Assembly: GCA_900315205.1 (NCBI GenBank)
Contig: OMYF01000005.1
Coordinates: 1-64,000, forward strand
Direction of reading: 5' to 3'
Source: an uncultured Acidaminococcus sp.
GTDB taxonomy: Bacteria; Bacillota; Negativicutes; Acidaminococcales; Acidaminococcaceae
Length of the DNA stretch: 64,000 bases
Shown: positions 1 to 8,685 of the stretch, piece by piece
Position numbering within the stretch: the first letter of the stretch is position 1
Layout of the letters: every line of letters starts with the position of its first letter
Translations under genes and position numbers: made by a program
The notes under the pieces: generated by a model
Database searches by the model: none
Seen by the model: the letters and a program-made list of their open reading frames with translations, nothing else
What the model was told of the DNA's origin: nothing

Positions 1-21
1 TTTTGTATAACAATCAACGCG

Positions 22-83
22 CACCCGCATAGCGGGTGGTTCTCTGTCTCGTTTGCTCCCTATTCGGTCGCAAAACTCGACCG
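22..83. repeat. two consecutive hairpins, possible remnant of an IS200/IS605-like end
   Basis: A perfect 7-bp stem with a 3-base loop lies at 22-38, and a second perfect 6-bp stem with a 7-base loop at 65-83. Tandem short palindromes of this kind are typical of the ends of IS200/IS605-type elements, but no transposase is visible inside the window and the element would extend to the left. Only the hairpins are seen. The mobile-element reading is an inference. Confidence 0.3.
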
Positions 84-90
84 GCTAAAG

Positions 91-128
91 CCAATAAAAT
101 GAGCACCCCGGGAGAGTTCCCGGGGTGC
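91..128 (-). terminator. intrinsic terminator of the ABC operon
   Basis: An 11-bp perfect GC-rich stem (103-113 with 118-128, loop GAGT) is followed on the minus strand by a T-rich run (92-100). It lies about 45 bases beyond the stop codon of the lipoprotein gene at 171 and closes that operon. Confidence 0.85.
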
Positions 129-170
129 CGTCAGCTTTTTCGGAGCTTTTTCCGGAAGGCTGCATCACTT

Positions 171-1148
171 TTACTTTACAAAGAGCGCGTCCACATCGAC
201 TTTTTTCTCCATCATGCCGGACTGGACCAGGAAATCCTGGGTCTTTTTCAGGGATGCGATGGCTTCCGGAGTGATCGTCATATTGAAGTCGTAGAGGCCG
301 TACATGGAACGGACTGCTTTTTCATCCAGTTCGGTTGCCTTCATCGTAGCCTGCAGGGCTTCTTTCTCGTGCTCTTTCATGTACGTGAGAGTTTCCTTCT
401 GGACGGCCAGGAAGAGGTCGACCAGATCCTTATGTTCTTTCAGGAATTTGCCGCTCGTAGCCGTGACCGTAAGGCCCGATACAAGGCCTTCACCGGTGGT
501 GACGACGTGCAGTCCCTTTTCCTCGCTCTGGTAGGCCAGGGGGCCGGCAAGGAGCGCACAGTCAGCAGAGCCGTTTTCCAGGGCGGCCCGGGCATTGGGC
601 AGGCCCATGGAGACGAATTTGACATCCTTCATGGAAAGGCCCGCTTTCTGCAGGTACGCTGCAAGCAGTTCGTGCAGGATGGTCCCCTTCGGACCTGCGA
701 TCGTCTTTCCCTTCAGGTCCTGCGCCGATTTGATGGACGCATCTTTGGAGAAGAGCTTGAAGGCCTTCGGAGCCTGAGAGTAAAGGCTGATGATCTTGAT
801 GTCCGCGCCGCCCGCTGCGGAAAGGAGTACGGACGAACCGCCCACGCAGTTCAGGAACTGGATGTCGCCTGAAGCGAGGGCCGCGGTCTGGTCCGCACCG
901 GAAGTGATGGTGGAGTAGGTGGCTTCAATGCCTTTTTCCTTGAATTTCTTTTCAAAGCTCTGGTTCGCTTTTTCGACGATGGACGGGACATTGAGCGGTG
1001 CCTGGACGTAGGTGATGCTCACTTTGTCCACTTTTTTGGCCGGCTCCGGTTTGGCCGCCTCTTTGCCGCCGCAGGCCGTCAGGACCAGTGTGGCCGTAAG
1101 AGCGCCCAAAAGTCCGAGGATTGTCTTTTTGATACGTTGATTCATCAT
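171..1148 (-). CDS. ABC transporter substrate-binding lipoprotein, NitT/TauT/SsuA type
   Basis: This is the extracytoplasmic solute-binding protein of the ABC importer encoded just upstream. The N-terminus has a basic start, a hydrophobic core and a lipobox LTAC with the lipidated Cys at about residue 26, so the mature protein is membrane-anchored. The rest has the fold signature of NMT1/SsuA-like proteins, which bind small organic ligands such as sulfonates, nitrate or thiamine precursors. The ligand cannot be told from sequence. I chose the ATG at 1148 (or the adjacent ATG at 1145) because AGGAAGG lies 3-6 bases upstream; a longer frame to 1163 lacks this. It follows the ATPase gene after 11 bases, is last in the operon and is followed by a strong terminator. 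Confidence 0.85.
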   Translation of the reverse strand: MMNQRIKKTILGLLGALTATLVLTACGGKEAAKPEPAKKVDKVSITYVQAPLNVPSIVEKANQSFEKKFKEKGIEATYSTITSGADQTAALASGDIQFLNCVGGSSVLLSAAGGADIKIISLYSQAPKAFKLFSKDASIKSAQDLKGKTIAGPKGTILHELLAAYLQKAGLSMKDVKFVSMGLPNARAALENGSADCALLAGPLAYQSEEKGLHVVTTGEGLVSGLTVTATSGKFLKEHKDLVDLFLAVQKETLTYMKEHEKEALQATMKATELDEKAVRSMYGLYDFNMTITPEAIASLKKTQDFLVQSGMMEKKVDVDALFVK

Positions 1149-1159
1149 AAACCTTCCTT

Positions 1160-1879
1160 TCACTTGGCATTGGGTATTGACTGCAGCGCCGTCAGCAGGC
1201 GGCGTTTCAGCTGGATGAAGGCGGGGGACAGCAGATCCCTCGGTCCCTCCCCGCAGGGGACCTGTTCTTTGAATATGAAATGCCCGTTTTCTAGGACGAG
1301 GATCGTGTCGGCCAGGTTCAGGGCTTCTTCGACATTGTGGGTGACGAGGATCAGCCCCAGATGGAGCTTGTGCTTCATGCTGAGGAGTTCCTGCTGCAGA
1401 TGCAGCCGGGTGAAATAGTCAAGCGCTGCAAAGGGCTCGTCCATCAGAATCACGCGGCGGTCCAGGGCAAGGGTCCGCGCCAGGGCCGTCCGCTGGCTCA
1501 TGCCGCCGGACAGTTCCGAGGGATAGCGGTCCGCAGCGTCCGTCAGGTGGACCAGTTCCAGCAGTTCTTCGACGGAACGGCCTCCGGGGCTGCGTTTTCC
1601 CAAGGCCACGTTTTCGCGGCAGGTGAGCCAGGGCATCAGGCGTGCTTCCTGGAACATCATGGCAAAGGGATGGTCCGGGGGCCAGGCAATGGTCCCGGCA
1701 TCGGGCACTTCGAGGCCCGCCATGAGACGCAGGAGCGTCGTCTTGCCGCAGCCGCTCTTACCCAGGATGACCGTGCAGGCGCCGAGGTCGAAACGCTCCG
1801 ACAGATGGGAGAGGACCGTATGGGGACCCGTCTTTTCCGGATAGGTCCTGGAGACATCCGTAAGGACAAGTTCTGCCAT
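1160..1879 (-). CDS. ABC transporter ATP-binding protein, NitT/TauT/SsuA type
   Basis: This is the nucleotide-binding subunit that powers the importer. In 239 residues it shows Walker A GKSGCGKT (40-47), Q-loop Gln 77, the signature LSGGMSQ (123-129), Walker B ILMDEP (144-149) and the switch His 181 (THNVEEAL), all intact. Length and motifs match SsuB/TauB-like ATPases. Its ATG overlaps the stop of the permease gene by one base (TGATG), so the two are translationally coupled. The substrate is set by the partner lipoprotein and is unknown. Confidence 0.92.
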   Translation of the reverse strand: MAELVLTDVSRTYPEKTGPHTVLSHLSERFDLGACTVILGKSGCGKTTLLRLMAGLEVPDAGTIAWPPDHPFAMMFQEARLMPWLTCRENVALGKRSPGGRSVEELLELVHLTDAADRYPSELSGGMSQRTALARTLALDRRVILMDEPFAALDYFTRLHLQQELLSMKHKLHLGLILVTHNVEEALNLADTILVLENGHFIFKEQVPCGEGPRDLLSPAFIQLKRRLLTALQSIPNAK

Positions 1880-2631
1880 CAGGTGCGCCTCCTTTCATAG
1901 GGCAGCAGGTACCAGGAAAGGGCTGCGAAAAAGCCGTCGATCAAAAATCCCAGGATCCCGATGGCGATGATCCCGATGATGACCTTGTCGCTGCGGCTCA
2001 TGGTCTGGGCATCCAGGATCAGGAATCCCAGGCCGCTGTCCGCGGCGATCATTTCAGCGCCGATGATGGCCCGCAGGCTGTAGCCGAGACCGACCCGTAC
2101 ACCGGTCAGGATGTAGGGGAGTGCCGAGGGCACACGGATCCTGTAAAGCTGCTCCAGCGGCCCCATGCCGAGGAGCCGGCCGAGTTCGATGAGTTTTGGA
2201 TCGCAGCGCAGGATGCTCGCTTCCATATTGAGGTAGATGGGAAAGAACGTGGCAAGGACGATGATGACGGTCTTGGGCAGCTCACCGATCCCGCACCAGA
2301 GGATGAGGAGCGGGATGAGGGCAAGGGGCGGGATATGCTGCAGCACGGAAAAGATCCCCCTGTCGAGCTTTTTCAGCAGCGGAAACAGCAGGGACCCGAC
2401 CGAAAAGAACGCGGCCAGGCCAAAGGCCCAGAGGAATCCTCTTACGACCCGGAGCAGGCTGATGGCCGTATGCCTTGCCAGTTCCCCGTTTGCCAGCATG
2501 TGCTCTGCTGTCTCGCAGACCCGTTCCGGCGCCGGCAATAGGTACGGGCTCCAGCGGCCGGACATGACGGCTCCCTGCCAGGCGAGGAGCAGCAGCACAA
2601 AGGGGATGAGCGGCAGGAGATGTTTACGCAT
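1879..2631 (-). CDS. ABC transporter permease, NitT/TauT/SsuA type
   Basis: This is the membrane subunit of the importer, 250 residues with about six hydrophobic segments, the first at residues 4-21. Near the C-terminal half lies the cytoplasmic EAA-type loop (around ELGRLLGMGPLEQLYRI) that docks on the ATPase. It matches the BPD_transp_1 family of SsuC/TauC-like permeases. Its start overlaps the end of the upstream ACT-like gene by 8 bases, so all four genes appear to form one transcription unit. Confidence 0.9.
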   Translation of the reverse strand: MRKHLLPLIPFVLLLLAWQGAVMSGRWSPYLLPAPERVCETAEHMLANGELARHTAISLLRVVRGFLWAFGLAAFFSVGSLLFPLLKKLDRGIFSVLQHIPPLALIPLLILWCGIGELPKTVIIVLATFFPIYLNMEASILRCDPKLIELGRLLGMGPLEQLYRIRVPSALPYILTGVRVGLGYSLRAIIGAEMIAADSGLGFLILDAQTMSRSDKVIIGIIAIGILGFLIDGFFAALSWYLLPYERRRT

Positions 2632-2884
2632 GATCTTCCGGCAGCTTGGCGTAGGCGATCTTTGCCGTCACACCGGTAAGGCGCCCGATCCGTCCTGAAA
2701 TCTGGCTGATGATGTCCTGCGGCGCGTCGACGACGACGCTGATGATATTGATCTTCCGGGCCCGGTAGGGCAGGCCCATGCGGCCGATGATCCATTCGCC
2801 GAATTCATGCAGGATGGCGTTGACATGCTCCACGGCGTCCGGATTTTCCACGATGATCCCGATCAGGGCGACACGAGTGATCAT
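2624..2884 (-). CDS. TM1266-like small ACT-fold protein ('iron-only hydrogenase system regulator' family)
   Basis: This 86-residue protein has the pattern of a single ACT/ferredoxin-like fold (beta start RVALIGIIVEN, then a helix, then INIISVVVD). It resembles the TM1266 family, whose members are often found near [FeFe]-hydrogenase maturation genes and are annotated as putative regulators. No hyd genes are present here; instead it heads an ABC importer operon. The ATG at 2884 follows a strong GAGGAGGA ribosome site. The biochemical role of the family is not established, so ligand sensing for the transporter is only a guess. Confidence 0.75.
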   Translation of the reverse strand: MITRVALIGIIVENPDAVEHVNAILHEFGEWIIGRMGLPYRARKINIISVVVDAPQDIISQISGRIGRLTGVTAKIAYAKLPEDHA

Positions 2885-2895
2885 ATTTCCTCCTC

Positions 2896-2927
2896 AAAAA
2901 AATACCGCACCTGCTCTGCAGATGCGG
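2896..2927 (-). terminator. terminator-like hairpin in the leader of the ABC operon (attenuator candidate)
   Basis: Arms CCGCA/TGCGG with an inner CTGC/GCAG stem (2905-2927) are followed on the minus strand by seven T's (2902-2896), directly before the GAGGAGGA ribosome site of the gene at 2884. A terminator at this spot inside a leader implies conditional readthrough by a riboswitch, antiterminator or similar device. Confidence 0.65.
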
Positions 2928-3072
2928 CGTACATACGGATTTTTCAGGAACCTGCTGGAAAAGGCGGCACATTCCCAGAAAAGACTTGGCACATCTTGCA
3001 TCGCAATACAATTTTGATGGCAGATGGATTGTGATGTTGTCAAACACGAAAAAACGGAATCACACCGTAGCA

Positions 3073-3102
3073 AGTATACGTCATAGCTGCAGGGTTTGTA
3101 AA
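3073..3102 (-). promoter_or_regulatory. promoter of the ABC operon with a long leader
   Basis: On the minus strand, -35 TTTACA (3102-3097) and -10 TATACT (3078-3073) are separated by 18 bases. A start near 3066 gives a leader of about 180 bases ahead of the first gene, enough for a sensor RNA. A second TTGACA lies inside the leader but has no good -10 partner. Confidence 0.6.
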
Positions 3103-3538
3103 GGGCACGGGAGCCGGAAACACGATACTTTGCGCGCTGCGGGCGTTCCCGGGGCCGCTTTTCAAAAAGGAAAGACCGGCATTTCCGTTCCCTCCCGCCA
3201 AAGGGCCGTTCACACCCGGAAATCTTTCAGGTCCTTCAAATCCTGTTAAGATGGGGTTACAGGTGCTGAGCAAGAAATCACTGTCATCCGGGAAAGGAAA
3301 TCATCTGTCGCGGTACGGGAAAACATCACTCCCAGACGGCTGATAAAAATGTCGACACAGTAAAATAGTTACATGGATCCGACACTGAAAGGTAAGATAC
3401 AAACCAATTTAAAACATATTTATTGTTTTAAATACCGCTATATGTTACTATATATCATACAAAGCGAAAAATAAGATGGATTTGTCTGATTAATTTTTAT
3501 ATGAACATGTTGTGCGGATCCAGCGAGGAGGAAGGAGT
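3103..3538. other. intergenic stretch with a palindrome before the ATPase/TOPRIM cassette
   Basis: I see no convincing gene here. Base composition changes from GC-rich to AT-rich at about 3360. At 3408-3432 there is a perfect 9-bp inverted repeat (TTTAAAACA/TGTTTTAAA, 7-base loop). It could be an operator: its right arm overlaps a loose -35-like sequence with TATATA-type boxes following at about 3449. The ribosome site GAGGAGGAAGGAG is at 3525-3537. Confidence 0.4.
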
Positions 3539-4741
3539 ATGCGTTTACTTAAAGTCATTTTCAGGAATGGAGCTGTTTTTAAGGATGATGTAGCCATTGA
3601 TTTCACGAATGGAAATTCCGTCAGAAAATCGCCTTATGAGAGTGATACGCTTTTGAAAGCGTTTAAATTAAAGACCGGTATTTATACTCAGGTTCTTTTA
3701 GGGTTCACTGGACTGAATGCAACGGGAAAAACGACAGTATTGGACATGCTTTCTGTAGTTGCAGGGGTTTTATTCAGGCACGACAGTCTTAATGTGCCAA
3801 ATATCCAGAATAGACTGGTAAAAGTGATTTCTGGCAATAAGCCCTTCGAATGGGAAGTTTTTTTCCTGCACCAGGATCAGGTTTACAGGCTGAAGTCAGA
3901 GATCATTGCGAAAATAACGGCAAATGAACCGAATAATGAACTGAAATTTGTTTATCAGGAAGAAATCCTTCAGGAAAAGAAATTTTCATCGTCCAATCGG
4001 AAAACACTGTTTTGCTTTGAAAAAACAGCATCCTCTGTCAGATCTCAGATTTTAAAAGAGTCTCCCTATCTTCAGGAGGATGACAGCATTGTTTCCAAAT
4101 TTAAGGATATAAAAGAAGTTGTCCATCCTTTGGGACTTAAAACAAATATCAACGTGGCTGCTTTCCGGGGAGCTCCCCCTGAATTTTTTGTCAATGTTTT
4201 TGACCCGAACATCAAGAAGCTGAATATACATAAAGGGAAAGATGGAAAAGAAGAATCAGAACTTCTTTTTAAAAATCAGGAACGGAAAATTTATGGAGGA
4301 GACCCTTCTGGACTGCTGTTTTTTCTTTCTGCAGGCACGATTAAAGGCCTGTCGATTGGTCCGGCTGTCTTAAACGCATTAAAATACGGCGGATATGTTT
4401 TTATTGATGAAATAGAGAATCATTTTAATAAAAAAATTGTGGAATGGTTCATGGAGCTCTTCACTGATATCCGAACAAATCCTCGTGGTGCGTGCCTGGT
4501 CTTTTCTACTCATTATCCTGAACTTCTGGATGTCATGGATCGAATGGACAATATTTATATCACAAAACGGGACCAGGATCATTTTTGCACGTGTGTTCGG
4601 TACAGCGATATCATCAAGAGGAATGAACTCTCTAAAAGCCGCGTAATCCTTGAAAATGGTATTGGCGGGACAGCACCCCGTTTTCATGACTTGCAGTCTG
4701 CAAAAAATTTCATCGCTGATTTTGTCAGAAAGGGGGAATGA
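3539..4741 (+). CDS. AAA/ABC-type ATPase (COG1106/AAA_15-21-like), probable defence-system ATPase
   Basis: This 400-residue ATPase belongs to the SMC/OLD-like group found in many phage-defence operons. Walker A GLNATGKTT is at 58-66, an ABC-signature-like LSAGT lies in the C-terminal third, Walker B is YVFIDE (286-291), and a switch-type STH is at 323-325. The region between Walker A and the signature (about residues 75-270) is a divergent insert rather than a long coiled coil. I chose the ATG at 3539 because a near-perfect GAGGAGGAAGGAG site precedes it; the frame opens 27 bases earlier. Its stop overlaps the next gene's start by 4 bases (ATGA). Base composition is much more AT-rich than the flanks, suggesting recent acquisition. 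No helicase, methylase or integrase is adjacent. Confidence 0.8.
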   Translation: MRLLKVIFRNGAVFKDDVAIDFTNGNSVRKSPYESDTLLKAFKLKTGIYTQVLLGFTGLNATGKTTVLDMLSVVAGVLFRHDSLNVPNIQNRLVKVISGNKPFEWEVFFLHQDQVYRLKSEIIAKITANEPNNELKFVYQEEILQEKKFSSSNRKTLFCFEKTASSVRSQILKESPYLQEDDSIVSKFKDIKEVVHPLGLKTNINVAAFRGAPPEFFVNVFDPNIKKLNIHKGKDGKEESELLFKNQERKIYGGDPSGLLFFLSAGTIKGLSIGPAVLNALKYGGYVFIDEIENHFNKKIVEWFMELFTDIRTNPRGACLVFSTHYPELLDVMDRMDNIYITKRDQDHFCTCVRYSDIIKRNELSKSRVILENGIGGTAPRFHDLQSAKNFIADFVRKGE

Positions 4742-5268
4742 GGTTGTCACCTTTAGATCCGTACTCCTATTTATTTTTTGTATGCGAAGGAAAAAACGAA
4801 GAAGCAATTATAAAATGGCTGGCTGATGCAGACGCAATTAATTTTCCTAAAGAACAATATTCCCTCGATTTTTGCAGAGCACGTACCCGAAGTACACGGT
4901 CTAAGATACGGAATGCGGTCACACAGTATGATTACGGCGGTCAGGTTGCTGTGGTCTATATTTGTGATTCTCACAGTGAGAACTGGTCTGTAGGGAAAGA
5001 CTGCATGGGCAATGAGATCCCTGTTATAAAAATAGTTACAAGCCCGGAGATAGAAATCCTACTGGTGTATAAAGAGAAGAGTATACAAAAATGGAAAAAT
5101 GCCAGGGCTGGGAATCGGCAGTTCCATGTTTCGTCTTTTTGCAGACAGATACTGAAAATGGATGTGAAAAATGGAGAAAATTTTATTGAGCAGTTCTCTT
5201 CGATTGAAGATTTCAAAACATATGTGCTGAATATAAGAAAAATACATCCAGCAGTGGCCATAAAATGA
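4738..5268 (+). CDS. small TOPRIM/RloB-like protein, partner of the upstream ATPase
   Basis: This protein of 176 residues is coupled to the ATPase by an ATGA overlap. Three motifs suggest a TOPRIM-type nuclease core as in RloB or AriB/OLD-like proteins: FVCEGKNEE near the N-terminus (Glu 17), an acidic ICDS (Asp 77), and SPEIEILLVY (102-111), which resembles the RloB motif NPCFEYWLLLHF. The family usually contributes the effector nuclease or its regulator to ATPase-nuclease defence pairs. It is shorter than AriB (about 300 residues) and divergent, so assignment to a named family is uncertain. Codon and base composition match the ATPase, not the flanks. Confidence 0.6.
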   Translation: MRLSPLDPYSYLFFVCEGKNEEAIIKWLADADAINFPKEQYSLDFCRARTRSTRSKIRNAVTQYDYGGQVAVVYICDSHSENWSVGKDCMGNEIPVIKIVTSPEIEILLVYKEKSIQKWKNARAGNRQFHVSSFCRQILKMDVKNGENFIEQFSSIEDFKTYVLNIRKIHPAVAIK

Positions 5269-5327
5269 AGAATGAGATGACATGGTATGATTTGCTGAAA
5301 TAAAAAATATTTGGTAAGAAGATGCAA

Positions 5328-5375
5328 ACAGGGCTGCAGCTCCATTCCTCATACGAAATGGAACCGCAGCCCTGT
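5328..5375. terminator. terminator downstream of the aldolase gene, possibly bidirectional
   Basis: A long hairpin (ACAGGGCTGC/GCAGCCCTGT arms, with further pairing inward) lies between the convergent TOPRIM-like and aldolase genes. T-rich sequence follows on both strands, though neither run is long. Confidence 0.6.
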
Positions 5376-5414
5376 CCTTTCTGTCCTGCTGCCGTACTCC
5401 TGATGCGGTACGGA

Positions 5415-6511
<1,097 letters not shown>

Positions 6512-6594
6512 ACATACCTGCAGGATTTTTGGCTTAAATCTCCCCCGAACGGAAGCTGCCGGGGCGGGCTCTCCTGTAATCTCAAGGACTTTTC

Positions 6595-7473
6595 TCAGCG
6601 TCTGCCTCCCGGGCGGATGAGACGGCTGATGGCGGCACGCATGTCTTCCGGCAGGGGGGCCTTGATGACAAGTTCCCTGCCCGTCAGGGGATGGGTGAGA
6701 TGCAGCTGCCAGGCATGGAGAAAGTGGCGCGACGGCGGCCCCGGCGTGCCGTACAGGTTGTCTCCGACCAGGGCGTGCCCCGCGGCAGCGCAGTGGACGC
6801 GGATCTGGTGCGTCCGGCCGGTCTCCAGCGTGAAGAGGACAAGGGAAGCGCTGCTCCCTGCCGCAAGGACCCTGTATTTTGTCCGGGCGGGCTGACCGTT
6901 TTCCAGGTCCACCTGCCGCTCGATGAGGGAGCCGGGTCTGCGCCCGATGGGCCAGCCAAGCAGGCCGGAAGTTTCCGTCCAGAGGCCCTCCGTCAGGCCC
7001 AGGTAGCTTTTTTGCAGGGACAGGGAGGACAGGCGGTGATGCCAGAATGCATTTTTGGCAAAAAGGACGAGGCCCGATGTCTCTTTATCCAGACGCGAAA
7101 CGGGATGGACGGCAGCTTTTACGCCGGTCCTCATGTAGTGCCAGGCAACGCGGCGGCTCAGCGCACTGATCCTTTCCCGCCCGGGATTGTGGGTCAGCAG
7201 CCCGGCCGGTTTATTGACGGCGAGAAGGGCTTCGTCCTCATAGAGGATCTCCAGAGGGGCTTCTTCCGGCAGCAGGGACGTCACTTCGGGGAGAAAGTCC
7301 CAGGCGATCCGGTCGCCCGCCCGGAGCAGCAGATCCCGTCTCTGGACCTCACCGTTCACGCTGACAAGACCCGCTGTTTTCAGTTTTTTCCAGTACCGGT
7401 CCGAAAGGCCGTACTGTTTGAGGGCTGTCTTCAGCCGGATCGGCGGAGCGGAATCGGGGATGATGATTTCCAT
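6595..7473 (-). CDS. RluA-family pseudouridine synthase
   Basis: It converts uridine to pseudouridine in rRNA or tRNA. The 292-residue layout is an N-terminal S4-like RNA-binding domain (about 12-60) followed by the RluA catalytic domain with HPVSRLDKETSG. Asp 129 in RLDKETSG is the catalytic aspartate. GRTHQIRVH and a C-terminal LH(A)W/LTHP pattern complete the family signature. Sequence alone does not separate RluD-, RluC- or YlyB-like specificity. The neighbours give no further clue: the gene lies between aldolase and a divergent secreted-protein gene. Confidence 0.88.
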   Translation of the reverse strand: MEIIIPDSAPPIRLKTALKQYGLSDRYWKKLKTAGLVSVNGEVQRRDLLLRAGDRIAWDFLPEVTSLLPEEAPLEILYEDEALLAVNKPAGLLTHNPGRERISALSRRVAWHYMRTGVKAAVHPVSRLDKETSGLVLFAKNAFWHHRLSSLSLQKSYLGLTEGLWTETSGLLGWPIGRRPGSLIERQVDLENGQPARTKYRVLAAGSSASLVLFTLETGRTHQIRVHCAAAGHALVGDNLYGTPGPPSRHFLHAWQLHLTHPLTGRELVIKAPLPEDMRAAISRLIRPGGRR

Positions 7474-7566
7474 GGATGATGCCTTTCTGCAAAAGAGTTC
7501 CGGACGGCGGGGTCCGCGTGATGTGTTTTCTTTCCGGACCGGGCCTGCGCCCGAATGAGAATCGAA

Positions 7567-7595
7567 TTGACTATACTGGGCTGATTGGGTAAGAT
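7567..7595 (+). promoter_or_regulatory. promoter of the 7646 gene
   Basis: TTGACT (7567-7572), a 17-base spacer and TAAGAT (7590-7595) lie about 50 bases before the ATG. Confidence 0.6.
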
Positions 7596-7645
7596 TAAAA
7601 GATGATACTGCCTAAAAAAGCAACAGGAAAGAACAAGAGGTCATC

Positions 7646-8191
7646 ATGAAAAAAGAATTTCTGGCCCTGGCTGTTTCTCTGCTCACTGCCGGCAGCCTGT
7701 CCCCGGTCTTTGCCAAAGCTGCAGGCACATGGACGCTGATCCAGGAAAACAAGGCCGGTGCCTATTACGCGGATCCGGGATCTATCAAAGCAGAGCCCGG
7801 AAAAACAGCGGCGCCGCAGGTCTATACGGTGCGGACGAAAGCCGTCTTCAGGGATGTCCCTTTCATCCGCCTGCTCAATGAGCATTATGGGAAAAAGCTG
7901 AAAAAGGGGGACAGCGCGGATCACTGTGAACTCATTGTATCACTGAATCCGTCCGAAGGCACGTACCGGGTGGACCGGATCGAGCTCTATTCCCGCAGTT
8001 CCAGACTGCTGGAACGCAAAAAACTGAAAGAACCGTTCGTCCCCATCCCTAAGGGGACCTATATGACCGTCCTGGCAAAGCAGCTTGCGGCAAAGGACGA
8101 GACACAGACTCCGGAGCAGCCCTCCGGAACGGCCGCAGTGGCTGGGACAGCCGGCAAAGCTGCGGTGGACGCGGCCAAAAAGAACGGATGA
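7646..8191 (+). CDS. secreted protein, surface-adhesin-E-like
   Basis: This 181-residue protein starts with a clear signal peptide (basic start, hydrophobic core, cleavage after AKA near residue 26). The mature part begins WTLIQENKAGAYYADPGSI, a pattern seen in small periplasmic proteins annotated as surface-adhesin E: a Trp, an aromatic pair, then Asp-x-x-Ser-Ile. The tail (from about 145) is rich in Ala, Thr, Gln and Pro and looks disordered. A role in adhesion is not proven for the family in general. dUTPase follows after 24 bases and may share the transcript. Confidence 0.6.
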   Translation: MKKEFLALAVSLLTAGSLSPVFAKAAGTWTLIQENKAGAYYADPGSIKAEPGKTAAPQVYTVRTKAVFRDVPFIRLLNEHYGKKLKKGDSADHCELIVSLNPSEGTYRVDRIELYSRSSRLLERKKLKEPFVPIPKGTYMTVLAKQLAAKDETQTPEQPSGTAAVAGTAGKAAVDAAKKNG

Positions 8192-8215
8192 TTGGAAAAG
8201 GAGTTGGACTGAACC

Positions 8216-8671
8216 ATGACAAAGATCAGGGGTTTTGAAAAGATCACGGCCTATGCGGATGCGGAGTTCCCGCTGCCCAGCCGCCAGACGCTGAAGTCGG
8301 CGGGCTATGATTTCTACCTGCCCGCGGATGCGGAGATCCCCGCCCACGGCCAGAAAATGGTTCCTACAGGGGTCAAGGCCTATATGCAGGACAATGAGTA
8401 CCTGGGCATCCATATCCGCTCCAGCATGGCCATCAAGCGCCATCTGCGCCTCCTCAACAATGAGGGCATCGTGGATGCAGATTATTACAACAACCCGGAC
8501 AACGAAGGACATATCATGCTGGCCCTTGCCAATGACTCGGATGAAGCGGTCATCCTCAAGAAAGGCGAACGCGTGGCCCAGGGGATCTTCTACACGTATC
8601 TGCTTGCCGACGGCGACAGCAAGTCAGCCAAGGCGGAACGCAGCGGCGGCTTCGGCAGCACTGCAAGGTAA
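8216..8671 (+). CDS. dut: dUTP diphosphatase-like protein
   Basis: It would hydrolyse dUTP to dUMP and pyrophosphate, keeping uracil out of DNA and supplying thymidylate synthesis. All five trimeric dUTPase motifs can be traced in 151 residues: SAGYDFYLP (28-36), RSS (68-70), GIVDADYYNN (84-93), RVAQGIF, and the Gly-rich C-terminal ERSGGFGST that closes over the active site. Motif III has DADYYNNPDNEG, a variant typical of a clostridial subgroup. The gene lies between two genes of unknown function. Confidence 0.88.
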   Translation: MTKIRGFEKITAYADAEFPLPSRQTLKSAGYDFYLPADAEIPAHGQKMVPTGVKAYMQDNEYLGIHIRSSMAIKRHLRLLNNEGIVDADYYNNPDNEGHIMLALANDSDEAVILKKGERVAQGIFYTYLLADGDSKSAKAERSGGFGSTAR

Positions 8672-8685
8672 GGGGGGAAGCAGCC

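Noticed and set aside
36-872. 278-residue plus frame at the left edge
   Set aside because: It overlaps the operon terminator and lies antisense to the lipoprotein gene, which has a lipobox and ribosome site.
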